The notes under the pieces are model-generated. The model did not search any database, had not been told where the DNA came from, and worked only from the letters and a program-made list of their open reading frames with translations. From Kuschelorhynchus macadamiae (lineage: Eukaryota > Arthropoda > Insecta > Coleoptera > Curculionidae): a stretch of DNA of 64,000 bases. Made by a program: the position numbers and the translations under genes. Location of the stretch: positions 4,257,001 to 4,321,000 of the forward strand of contig JAUTXW010002359.1 of NCBI GenBank assembly GCA_030620095.1, in the 5' to 3' direction. Below, in pieces: positions 12,686 through 23,612 of the stretch (position 1 is its first letter; every line of letters starts with the position of its first letter).

Positions 12686-14516
12686 ACCTAAATTATCAAT
12701 ATTAGGCTTGCTAACGACTTTTCTGTTATGTTCAATGAATACTGCTTTTTTGATGTCCTTTTATTTCAATGTTGGTGATTGTAGAGGATTTTAGCTTCTG
12801 ACTATTAGATTCTATAGTATTTTTTTAGCGATACCCGATCGTGATGTTTCCCGTTCTTTGTATGCTTTTGTTGTTCTTTAATTTGTATGCCGAAAGCTCT
12901 CTTTGTTTCCTCAATATAAAACTGACTACACTTACAAGGTACTTAATAGATAAAAATGCCTTTTATCACTTCTCTTTTCATATACAATATACGTTTATAC
13001 ATTTCTTCTCCAAAAATGACAAAAAGGAAAGAACAAGGGGAAATAAATGAGTTTTTCGGGAGTATTGTTTTAAACTCAACTTATCCCTGTTATTAGGATA
13101 TAATCAAACAGCAACGACTAATTTTTAGGAAAAATACCAATTTTAGATTTTCAAAATTTTACATTTGAATTACAGAATTGCAAATTATATAAAAGGCAAA
13201 TTTATTTTTGACAAGGGAAATCAATTTTTGGGTCAATGGAAATTCCTCTACAAAAATTAGCCCGGAAGTAACAAAATAAGGAATACTGTTTTAAGCTTAA
13301 GTGTTGGGTCTTGAATTTGGGTTTTTACAATAAAATCGAATAAAAAGACCAGTTTTAAAGAATTACTTTACTTATGAATTTGACAGCGCAAACTACTGTA
13401 AAAATATACGCGAGAAAAGAGAAGAACGAGATTAAATAAGTAATTCGCCTTTTTGGACTTATATTAAAGGATCATTAACGAACTATAGGGTTTTCCTTGT
13501 AAACCATTAATCGCATGAGAAATTTTGATACTTGTCTGTGAGATTAAATTCATCATGTAGGCAGGTCTAAATTAATGCATTATTCAACTCGAAATTATAT
13601 AAATTTCCTTGGGAATTCAATTTTATGCAATGCCCTAATGGTAGTTTTTAAACTTCTCAATATTTTAGGGTTTTGGTTATTTTTTTTTATGTTTTATTTC
13701 CGTAACAGTGTGTATTGAAAAATTTTTTCAATCTGCGTTTTAGAATCGACCTCAATACAAAAAAAAATCGGCTTTTAGGTAATTTTTTGTAAGCCTTTTT
13801 ACAGCAATCTGTTGATCTCTAACCAGTCTGTACCTACTACACCTTTCAAGATTAACGACATAGACCGTTAATATAACTTTCAATTTGACAAGATTATATT
13901 ATTTAGATTAATATGACTTTGTCTTTAGGAATAACTTGAGAAAATAAATTTTCAAAAAATCTACGAGAAATAACGGCACACACGATCATTTAATTTTTAA
14001 TTGGCATTTTGACAAATTGGTCTAAAAATTATTTTCTTTTAATTAATTTTTTTCTGAGGTCGGCATTAAATACGGCGTGTTATAACTGAAAAAAAATGAG
14101 CAAAAAGTATAGTAAAAAAGTATAACAAAATATTGTTCATATGATTCGAGGTAGCAACTTTATATATTTAATTTTCAGTCCATGCCTGACGTGCTCAAAA
14201 CTTAAATATAACAGATTTGCTTTCATGAAAATATTTCTGAAACAAAATTTTAGAATTTATATGAACGTCTTAATCAGAAATTTTAGCAATAAAATAAAGG
14301 AAACCTATTAGTGTTTCTGAGAACAGAAGTACTATAAACATTAAGAACACATTTTTTTGAATAAGAATGGAACATGGTTTAAAAACAAAAAATGCATTTT
14401 GGCAAACATAGTACCGCATAATATGTACAATGGCTGTGACCCCTTGAGTTATTTACATTTATAATATAGTGGGTCTAGGGACTACTTAGTAGAATGTACT
14501 ATACTATGATTGTATA
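12686..14516. other. AT-rich, nothing recognised
   Basis: No gene, RNA or repeat with structure could be supported. Confidence 0.45.
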
Positions 14517-14545
14517 TTAATAATAATACTAATAATAATACTAAG
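14517..14545. repeat. TAA-type repeat at the 5' edge of an R4-like LINE
   Basis: Imperfect (TAA)n/(AATAATACT)n sequence directly before the GC-richer 5' end of the element. A second TAA tract lies at its 3' end. Dong, an R4-clade element of Bombyx, is known to insert into TAA repeats. Confidence 0.8.
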
Positions 14546-14894
14546 TCCGACCGTCTAGGTACTGCATCCAGCGGTATTGAGTACGCTACGGCAATTTCGT
14601 AGTCCGTACTGTCAGCGACATCCAGCTGTCTGCTGTCCTAAATACCCAATATCCCTGCCCTTCCCACACCCTAGCCACCCTAAAGCCCTCCTAACCTTTG
14701 AAACCGCACGGAGCAACTAACCCCGGTTAAGTTGCTTGGGGAGTGACGCCTCCACGGACACGAGTTACCTGGACCACTAGGGTCAAATGGTGCCACACCC
14801 ATGAAAATGGAGGAAGCATCGAGCCTCGGAAAAGAGCCGCTGCCTGGGGATCGCCAGGGCACCTTTGGAGCCACTGCTGACAGCATGAGGGACG

Positions 14895-15400
14895 GTGGCG
14901 GAAAGGCTGAACAGACGAGCCTTTGCCGAAAAAACTGCTACAACCGAACCTATTCCCGAGAATTTCATCAGAGCTGACATTGTTGAAGACGGAAGTTGTC
15001 TGTTCCGATCAGTCAGCTTGCACATATACGGCCATCAAAACAATCATACCAAACTTCAAAAAGACGCATTGAAATACCTATGATAAAACTGGTCGGAATT
15101 TCAGATATTTTCATTATTTCACGACGACGACATGAAGGACGACAACTACTATAAGTTTATGAGCAAAACCACTACATATGGAACGAGCCTAGAAATATTT
15201 GATATCTCGGAAACCCAGAAGCACATCTTCCATATTTTCTCAAAACCAAGAACAACAAGAACAAAACAGATGTGCATTAAAGAGAGAGCAACAATAATAG
15301 GCAAACAAACACACAATAAAATGATCTACCTTCTACTAACAGGCGATCCAATGTCGGGACACTTTGAGCTTCTAACACCACAAAACATCAATCCAAACAA
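14895..15400 (+). pseudogene. OTU-like cysteine protease domain of the R4-like ORF (interrupted)
   Basis: IRADIVEDGSCLFRSVSLHI (about 14965-15025) matches the OTU catalytic-cysteine block (DG.CLFR.). About 110 codons later LLLTGDPMSGHFELL (about 15330-15375) matches the catalytic-histidine block (GHFE). YGTSLEIFDIS in between fits the WGG..E...L stretch. OTU proteins are deubiquitinase-type cysteine proteases. Two stop codons at about 15081-15086 separate the halves, so this copy is broken. It sits upstream of the RT in the same element. Its role in the retrotransposon is unknown; processing of the element's own protein or ubiquitin editing are possibilities only. Confidence 0.72.
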
Positions 15401-15699
15401 CAAAGCATTGGGCGAGCAGCGTAACGGTCGAGGACGCTGCGGGAAATGGCAGCTCGACCGAAACGATCACGACCAGGCAAAGGAAAATATACCCACCCAC
15501 CGAAAGTGTTTTGCCGGCTAAGCTGGCACCCACCAAGGTGGGAAAGACAGGGCTACGCATGAGCTGCATTACAGAATCGATCAAATGGATACACAAATAA
15601 ATCTGACACAGATGCTAACCAACCACAACAACTTGAGCCCATTACAACAGCGGATATATCGCAACGACTACCTGCAACTACCAAGGCAGGTAAACTAAG

Positions 15700-16440
15700 G
15701 AACAGGTTAAAATGGACAGATGAAATGAATCGAACGGTGATGCATTCCTACTACAACCCTACCAAACTTGAGACAATTTCATCAGGATACGGCCATAAAC
15801 TGCATACACCTTTCATAGCACAATATCCAGAATACAAATCACTTATCACAGAACAGAGAGTAATAGATCAAAAAAGAGTCATCACTACGCATTGAAAAAC
15901 ATCAAAGCTACGGTAGCTGCTGAATTCATCAACCAAACATTGAGGACAGTGGGGCAAATGCCGAACCGATCCCACATACAAACCAGCCCAACTTGTGCTG
16001 AGGATCTGCAACCTCACTCAATGCTCAGTAGAGGCGAAGCACCCAGCAACAACCCACGACAGATGACAAGCATCATACAGCACACAGGACAAGTGAATCA
16101 TTTGCCCAAAGCACTATACACACAGCTACACCTCGGACCGTCTCTCACTCAAGCAATCAAAGTAGAAATGAAGTCACATCTAAACAAATGGTCAGGCTCC
16201 GATCCTACAACAAGAGATCCTATTTCTCGTGTAATCTTCAAACGGGACACACATAAAATCCTAAAGAATCCACAAAGTGTAGAGAAAATCAAATCTACAT
16301 CTCCTGATTACACGCTTACAGAAATTCTTGACACTCTGAAGCAAAAATTATCTGTGTATGCCGTTAGACTCCGAAGATACAAAGAATCAAATGAAAGAAA
16401 GGACGCTAACAACAGTTCTACCAAACAATCATGATCAATG
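15700..16440 (+). pseudogene. R4-like ORF, linker between OTU-like domain and RT
   Basis: About 15707-15896 reads RLKWTDEMNRTVMHSYYNPT, then YGHKLHTPFIAQYPEYK and EQRVIDQKRVI, a conserved stretch upstream of the RT in R4/R2-type elements. A stop after about 15893 is followed by an open segment to 16434 (about 180 residues) rich in Thr, Ser and Asn without a motif I recognise. The segment has no separate function that I can name. Confidence 0.6.
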
Positions 16441-16551
16441 AGGAGGTACGAGTAATAGAACCACCGACCAAACAAGAGATCACAGAATACTTCATGGATT
16501 AAAGCGGAAGAAGACAGACACAAGTGCTTAGAGGAACAAAAGGACTTTGCA

Positions 16552-17459
16552 ATGGCAACACAAGAAGTTGCAGAAACAATCAAATACACGCATAACTGGA
16601 GATATCCTGGAATAGATAACATTCATAACTTCTGGTATAAACAGTTTACCTCCACACATGGAGCTCTCACTCGCCAAATTAATGAAATTATTTTAAAACC
16701 TAGCACACTCCCTAGTTTTCTCACACAAGGAATAACATACCTTAAATCCAAAAATTCAGACAATAAGGACCCGGCAAATTACCGACCTATTACGTGCTTT
16801 CCAACCGTATATAAGATCATCACAGCTACAATTACCAGGAGAATAGAACAACATCTAGCACACAAAAACATTCTAACGGAAGAACAAAAAGGGTGCAGGA
16901 AAAATAGCCGAAGATGCAAGGAGAAGCTCATTATAGACAGCGTCATCATGGAACAAAATAGGAAAAATTATAGAAACCTTCATACTGGTTACATAGATTA
17001 TAAAAAATCCTTTGATTCGATACCTCACAGTTGGCTATTCAGAGTACTAGAATTAAATATAAAGAATATAAAGTCAATAAAAACATCAGGTAATTTCTTA
17101 CGCAAATCATGAGTACGTGGAAAACTAAAATCAACTTGAGAACACAAAAAGAGCACATCGAAACAGAAGAGATCTACATCAGACGAGGTATGTTCCAGGG
17201 AGATTCACTCAGCGCTTTGTGGTTCTGCTTCTGTCTGAATCCACTCTCAAACACACTGAATAACACAAACTTCGGATTCCAAATTAAATACCAAAATAAT
17301 AACCTACACAAAAAAAACCATCTCTTGTATATGGATGACATAAAATTATATGCAAGCACAAAGGCACGGCTAAAGAAACTCCTTAAAATCACGTTTACCC
17401 TGGACATCAACATGGAATTTGGTATAAGTAAATGCAAGCTACTTCATATCAACAAGTGA
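16552..17459 (+). pseudogene. R4-like reverse transcriptase domain
   Basis: The RT copies element RNA into DNA at the cut target. Visible motifs in order: WRYPGIDNIHNFWYKQF, NYRPITCFPTVYKI, LTEEQKGCRKNSR, GYIDYKKSFDSIPHSWL (the usual D.KKAYDS block with Asp kept), then after a frameshift GMFQGDSLSALWFCFCLNPL and HLLYMDDIKLYAS, which carries the catalytic Asp pair. FGISKCKLLHI ends the palm. The frameshift at about 17100 and a stop at 17457 break the frame. The motif wording (QGDSLS.LWFC, YMDD) is typical of R4/Dong/NeSL-type elements rather than Jockey or CR1. Confidence 0.88.
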
Positions 17460-17513
17460 CAGTGGAAAGACCACCCTACGGGGGAAACAATCAACAATGA
17501 AACTATAGACAAC

Positions 17514-18818
17514 ATGCTCAAAGAAGAAACGTATAGATACCTAGGCTTCCTTCAAAGCTCCAAAATTAACCACACTCGTATCAAATCAGAGCTCAAGACG
17601 GAATTTAAAACCAGACTCACAAAGCTACTAAAAACAAAACTGAATTCCAGAAATCTAACGAAAGCTATTAACACCTTCGCCATACCAATTCTTACGTATT
17701 CGTTTAGTATCATTAAATGGTCACACGCAGACATAGAAAACATTCACATTCTCATACGCTTTGAATTCACTAAACACAAGAAGTTACATCCCAACGCATG
17801 CAAGGAAAGACTCACCATCGAGAGAAAAGAAGGAGGAAGGGGAATTATAGATAAACAATCGCTAAATAAAAAACAAATTTACGAACTCAGAAAATTCTTC
17901 CACAACAAACAAACTAACCTCTACAAGGCAATAGTAAAGGCAGACAAGAATTATACACCTCTCGGCCTGTCTCAAACGAGCCACGCAGCAGACGCACACA
18001 GTCACATCCAATCACGACTAGAAAAGATGAACACTTGGTCTGAAAAAACACTTCACAGAAGATACAGATACCACATAAAGCAAGACCATATACATAAAAA
18101 GCTTTCATATACGTGGTTACAAGAAGGGCAGCTGTTCTCTGAAACAGAAGGCTTCCTGCTTGCCATCCAGGACAAAGTCATAGCAACCAGAAACTACCGA
18201 AAGCACATCATCAAGGACACAACCATTGAAGACGAGAGGTGTAGGAGATGTTACCAGCAGAGAGAAACGATCGATCACATAACGAGTGGATGTAGAATAA
18301 TGGCCGGAACTGAATACACCGCGAGACACAACTCAGCAGCGAAGGTCGTTCATCAAACATTAGCCAAAACATACAAACTAACGGAGAACACAGACCCTTA
18401 CTACCATTATACACCAACATCTATACTTGAAAACGAAGACTACAAGCTCTACTGGGACATTGACATCCACACAGATAAAACAATCCGCGCAAATAGACCC
18501 GATATCACCTTTTAATCCAAAAAAGAGAAAATCACTTATTTAATTGACCTGGCTGTCCCCAACGACGAGAACATCTAAGCGAAATACACTGAGAAGATCG
18601 CCAAATACAACGAGTTGGCAATGGAAGTAAAAAGGCTGTGGAAACAGGAAAGAGTCATCATTGTTCCTCTCGTCATATCAGTAACAGGTCTCACCCAAAC
18701 AACGTTTATACCGCATTTGGTTCAATTAGGACTTAATACAGACAGTCACAGGAACATCCAGAAATCGGTCATTTTGAAAACATGTAGCATAGTTAGATCA
18801 TTTCTTAATACACAATAA
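17514..18818 (+). pseudogene. R4-like thumb, zinc motif and restriction-like endonuclease
   Basis: YRYLGFLQSSKINHTRIK opens the region after the RT, followed by INTFAIPILTYSFSIIKW and GGRGIIDKQSLNKKQI, both well conserved in R4/Dong elements. CRRCYQQRETIDHITSGC (about 18239-18295) is the C-x2-C...H-x4-C zinc motif. NRPDITF, a premature stop at about 18513, and then in frame TYLIDLAVPNDENI form the catalytic core of the restriction-like endonuclease that nicks the target. The open frame ends at 18818. The stop inside the nuclease shows that the element is inactive. Confidence 0.85.
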
Positions 18819-18921
18819 TTGTTTTTTTTCCATTTCCTTTTTTTTTTATTTTTTGTACTGACTTGGTATAATCCCGTCAGTATAAAATACAACCACAGGA
18901 ATACTGTGAGACAAGAAGTCA

Positions 18922-18951
18922 TAACAATAATAATAATAATAATAATAATAA
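18922..18951. repeat. (TAA)n / (ATA)n tract between two R4-like elements
   Basis: About 30 bp of TAA repeat at the 3' end of the first R4-like element and directly before the second one. Confidence 0.9.
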
Positions 18952-19942
18952 TTCACCAACAAGGCACAAACATCAAGCCTCCACCGCAAAGTGACTTTAT
19001 AAGTGACCACTCGTACTCTCTACTCAATCTCGCAACATCATCCTAAAGTCACTGTCAGACCCCGACAAACAAGAACAGTGGGGTCAAATGGCACTGGTAC
19101 GACCGACATCACAATGACTTGAATCAGCCACACATAGATAAGGAAGCATCCAACAGGTGGCTGAAGGATGGACAACTATTCCCAGAGCCAGAAAGATTTG
19201 TGATGGCAATACAGGATCAGGTTATTAACACACGAAATTCATCATCAAAGGCCGGTCCTTTGAATCTGATAAGTGTCGAAAATGTACCGAGAGATCAGAG
19301 ACTATACAGCATATAACATCTGGCTGCACTTACTTAGCAAACTCGGACTAACTCCAGCGACATAATCAGGTGTGTAACATCATACAGCAGAAGCTTGCCA
19401 ATAAATACGGGCTCCTGTACACCTTTGTGCCCTATTATAAATACCAACCGAGTTCAGTGCTTGAAAATAATGCCTTCAAACTGTACTACGACTGAGCAAT
19501 TATCAAAGATAATATCACGAATAATCGGACTGATGTGGTACTGTTAAATAAGGAAACAAAGGCAGCTTATTTGGTAGATGTCGCTGTACACAACAATAAC
19601 AAGGTGTTGGATAAATATCAAGAGAAAAAGGCCAAATATGCGGGGCTGGCCATCGAGATACAGCAGATGAAGCGACTGAATAAGGTTTATGTGATACTAA
19701 TCATCGTAACATCAACTGGACTTGTTCCAAAAACACTAGAACAGAACCTGAAAATCATAGTATTGCATACTAACAACTTCATTCGACATCCAGAAGGCAA
19801 TCCTGCTTAGTACTTGCCACATAGTGAGAAAATTCTTACAAGATAACACATAGAACTAATAGAACCAGTCCACTCCTTTTGATGCGTGTATCGGGGATGG
19901 GCTTGAAACTCAAAATTTGTTGAGAAATTGATTGTCAATTTC
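18952..19942 (+). mobile_element. Second R4/Dong-like LINE, 5'-truncated, inactive
   Basis: A distinct, diverged relative of the first element. DLNQPHIDKEAS, RWLKDGQLFPEPERFVMAIQ (19160-19220) and the zinc motif CRKCTERSETIQHITSGC (in another frame, about 19273-19326) are colinear with 18100-18295 of the first copy. RTDVVLLNKETKAAYLVDVA (about 19525-19585) is its endonuclease core, then ATGLVPK-like TSTGLVPKTLEQ. The RT and everything upstream are missing; frameshifts occur. The 3' end again meets a short TAA repeat. Confidence 0.82.
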
Positions 19943-19961
19943 GATGATAATAATAATAAAT
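19943..19961. repeat. Short TAA repeat at the 3' end of the second R4-like element
   Basis: GATGATAATAATAATAAATT: a short TAA run marks the 3' boundary, as for the upstream element. Confidence 0.75.
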
Positions 19962-20289
19962 TCCTTTTATTTCAAAAGATGTACAATGTAGTACATAAAA
20001 AGAAAAGAATTGTCAAATTATGGCAGAGTCTAGCTTTAATAGCTACTTAACTCAACCAGGCAGGGACAAACTAATTATTAATATACATATTTTCTTGGCG
20101 CGAATATAACACTAAGCACTAAGCAAACCAAACAAAAACCTCTAACAGTTAATAGGATAGTTTATGATTTTTCACAATACTCAAGTGAAAAAAATCAATA
20201 GCTTCAATGAAAAATCGGACTGAATAGAAAATAATTGTTTTTGCTTTGTAAGTGATAATAATATATTTAAGTGTGAATTTAAAAAAACA
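19962..20289. other. AT-rich, probably 3' UTR of the following minus-strand LINE relic
   Basis: No coding sequence. Its position after the C terminus of the minus-strand LINE makes a 3' UTR likely, but I see no clear tail. Confidence 0.35.
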
Positions 20290-21200
20290 TTAATTAATGC
20301 GGAATGGGTTTTTTTTCTGCAAATTTATTAGATACATTTTATATTTGGATTTAAACAAATCTAACTTTAAATCTAAAAATTCAATTGGTAATAAATTATA
20401 GAATTTTACAGCATTATATGAAAATTCTCGCTGAAAAACGGCGTTCTGGTGATTGGGTATAGTTAACCCATGCCTCATTCTAACGTTAATATTGTGAATA
20501 TCACTGCGAAATAGCAGTCGCTGTCGAACTGAAGAAGGCGAAGCAGAATCATTAATAATTTTAATTAAAAAAGTAAAAAAATAAGGATTTCGCTGAGCAT
20601 CCATTCGTAACCAGTTAATTTCCTTAAATTGATGTGATATATGTTCATATTTTCTTACACTCTACACAAATCGCCCGCAGGCATTTTAGACTTCTTGTAT
20701 TCAAGATTTACTTTCTTGATCCAAACAAAATCTATAGAAAAAGTCGCAGTAATTAAAATTGTACAAAACAAGGGAGTCACATAAATGTCTTTTTAAATTC
20801 CTATTTAATATATGTCTGTTATTATATAACTAAGTTTTTTGAAAAAAAATTTTAAGGTGGTCCTTGAATCTAAGTCGAGTATCCAACAGTAAATCCAAAT
20901 TTTTCGCGCAATCAAAAAAATTTAGTTTTGAATCGTTTATATATAATTTAAATGCAAGTTGTTGCTCTGTGAGAGTTTTCTTAAAATTTTTAGTCATGAT
21001 TTATATTGGTCGCAATTTCTATGTAACTTTCGAAATAAAAACTACAATAATATTTCTCTATCATCTGCAAATACTTGAACCTGAGAAAAAGTTAAAGATT
21101 TTAGTATATCCGAGGTATAAATAAGAAAAAGTAACGGACCTAAAATTGAACCTTGAGGTACACCAGAAGGTAACTTAACCCGATCAGAATATTTCTTATT
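20290..21200 (-). pseudogene. Relic of a Jockey/CR1-like LINE reverse transcriptase
   Basis: Read on the minus strand from about 21170, GVPQGSILGPLLFLIYTSDI and then VFADDREILL give the RT active-site region (FADD). Further on, after stops, come YVTPLFCT and RKLTGYEWM; the last open stretch (20604-20290) contains LRFRSDIHNINVRMRHGLTI-like LINE tail sequence and YNAVKFYNLLPIEFLDL, typical of the C terminus of CR1/Jockey-type ORF2. Many stops and frameshifts. The plus-strand open frame across 20864-21124 is a shadow of this relic. Confidence 0.75.
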
Positions 21201-23612
21201 ACAAAATATAGTTCGAAATCTGTTAGATAAGTATTAGTTAATAAGAAGAAAAGATTCATTTTCAAAACCGTAATATTTCAACTTAGAACAAGCAATATAT
21301 TCATTTGCTTATCCCAATCTTGAACAATATCATCCATTAAGTAAGTAAGAGCTACTGTACTACCAATTTTTTTTCTAAATCGGCACTGGGTTTTGGGTAT
21401 AATATTATTGCTAACGAAATAAATATACATTTGATTAATCGAAGCAAAACAGGCATTAAGGTAAGTACCTTTTCCTCTTGGACCCTCTATTAAAATTTAG
21501 TTAAAATCAAATAATTTATATATCCTTTCATAAAACTTAAATAATTTCTTGTAAAAAGGGTGGGACATGAAAGGGGTTATTTTAAAATAGTATCAGGGGA
21601 CAGGTTTGTTTTTGGGCACCACGTATTAAAATTTAGGTGTGGTTATATTTTTTCTTCGGTAGATCTTAAAAAATGTCCTCGCATAATTTCATTTATCAAT
21701 TTTTGTTGTACATTAAACCTTGCATTTATCTAATCTACACAAACTTTATAACCGTGCATAAAGCTGTTGTTTTTAAAGCGAATGTATATGAGCTTTAAAT
21801 TTCACGAATAATTAAATCATACTTGCCAGCGAAAAATGTAAACAAAACTTCAATTACTGCATAAAAACGAAAAAATCGACTATTTTTACGAATTTCTATT
21901 AAAAATTATCAACTCCCTGAAAAAACTGTAACCGAGTCCCATGTGCAAAATTTTACATTTGGTTTAGACGGGCAATTAAATGGTGTAGCTACAGACTGGC
22001 ATTGCTCTGCTTTTGAGCTCTTTTTGTGAGTTCGTTTAATAGTTAAAATCAACCAGCTTTGGCAAAATGATATCTCATTATTGCAAAAAGGCTAGATATA
22101 TTGGTTTGTACTTAACAATACAGAAGGGAATGACATTGAAAATAAAAAGAAACAAAGCAAGGTAATTACAAATTGATTTTGACAGTGAAAAATGTGAGTC
22201 GCTTTTCTTAGATTCAAGGGTGAAAGACCTCACACAATAAGAAGCTCCAGTAGAAATTTTATAAAAATAATTTGATTCTGGCTTAGCTCTAGAACTTGCC
22301 CTCCGAAACAACAAGCTAATATGCAAAGAGATTAAAAGTATTGGAACTATTCTTCACTTTTTGAAATATTTAATGACCAGGTGCTAAGTTTCTGAACTGT
22401 GATAAAGGAATTAATGCTATCTCACGGGTCTGTAAACCTGTAGGTTTGCCCCGAAGGCCTTTATCAGAACTAAAACGACATATATAGGGTTAGACTCATT
22501 ATATTTAAATACTTAAAAGGCACCAGGCCAAAGACCTATGGCGACTGTATTTATAACTTATTTATACCTACTGTTATGTGATTTGAAATACCTAAGTTCT
22601 TTTAGCAAAGAAATTGTTCCGTATTTATTAACTAAATATTCTTTTTATTTAACTTATTTAAAGATAATGTTTAATGCGACAATATACATACACCCGACTG
22701 TACATTTTATCAGCGACATTCGAGCTGCAATGAAATAAGGTAAGTGTTTAGTGTAGAACGGTAATAGTCATTTATTGTTGTTTTTTAAATTTTAAATGAA
22801 ACATAAAATTGAATATTTAATCTTTTATTAGTAAATAGTTATATAAGAGGCAACTTTTGGCAAGTTTTAGAGCTTACTTTTAGCTTTTTGAGACAAAGGG
22901 GGCAAACTTCGGGGACCTGCAATTAAATAACATATTGATCAAACTATTGCCCTGTATTACTAATATCTAGAAAACATAGTCGTCTTCCTTTTTTAAAAGA
23001 AAACAACAGACATTAGTCCCACATCACATAGAAAGATTTGATTTCGAGGTAGGTTTTTGTATTCGGACAAGAATAAAATTTGTCCTAATTACGCTTTTTA
23101 GCCTCCCGGAAATTTACATAGGTAATTACAATATTTCGTTTATGGAGTCCAGCAGAATCTAAGTTCTGGAGTTCCGAACTTCCGCAATCAACAATCCAAA
23201 TCGACGAGACAATTCTTCAAGGTACCGGTAACTTATTTTGCAACTAAAAAACTTCACCGCATATGTATATAAAAATCGCCTTTATGTGTAAGTGTCATGG
23301 ATCCGTAAAAATTGCTATTACTTATATGAAAGATGCTCGCCCGGTTGGAAATTGGGGTGGAAAGAACGAACAAGAGGTACGACAGAAAGATATACCAGAA
23401 AATTCTGCAGACCCTGGGCTTTTCATCCAGAATCAATGATATCTTCTAGTGAGGGCGTATATCTACCTCTCGTTTATTTTTCAGCGAAGATTACCTCTAC
23501 CCAGAATTCATAGATATATGCTATAATATATTTTCCTTATATAATAGAACAATCTTAATAAAATCTAATTATTAATATTACCAATTTAACTGCTTTAGTA
23601 TTATCCGTGAAA
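21201..23612. other. AT-rich, no supported gene
   Basis: The left part may be diverged 5' sequence of the minus-strand LINE. At 22400-22480 (minus) CTGATAA, a GCC..GGC stem and CAAAC resemble a decayed hammerhead, but the required G and GAAA are altered. At 23292-23513 base composition is more balanced and short open frames exist on the plus strand; I do not recognise the product. Confidence 0.4.

Larger units (their letters stand above)
14546..18921 (+). mobile_element. R4/Dong-like non-LTR retrotransposon, nearly full length, inactive
   Basis: A single plus-strand element with GC content and codon use clearly different from its AT-rich flanks. In order: leader, an OTU-protease-like segment, a segment beginning RLKWTDEMNRTVMHSYYNPT, reverse transcriptase, a thumb region, a CCHC-type zinc motif and a restriction-enzyme-like endonuclease. 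The last two, together with RT motifs GMFQGDSLSALWFC and LLYMDDIKLY, assign it to the R4/Dong group as I know it. Several stops and frameshifts break the ORF. TAA-type repeats bound both ends, consistent with target choice in that group. Confidence 0.88.

Noticed and set aside
22400..22480. Possible hammerhead on the minus strand (CTGATAA, small stem, CAAAC)
   Set aside because: Two invariant positions are changed (CTGATAA for CTGATGA, CAAA for GAAA) and no repeat or PLE sequence is attached.
23292..23513. Short plus-strand frame of more balanced base composition
   Set aside because: No recognisable motif, no convincing splice context and no similarity to other elements in the window; not enough to call a gene.
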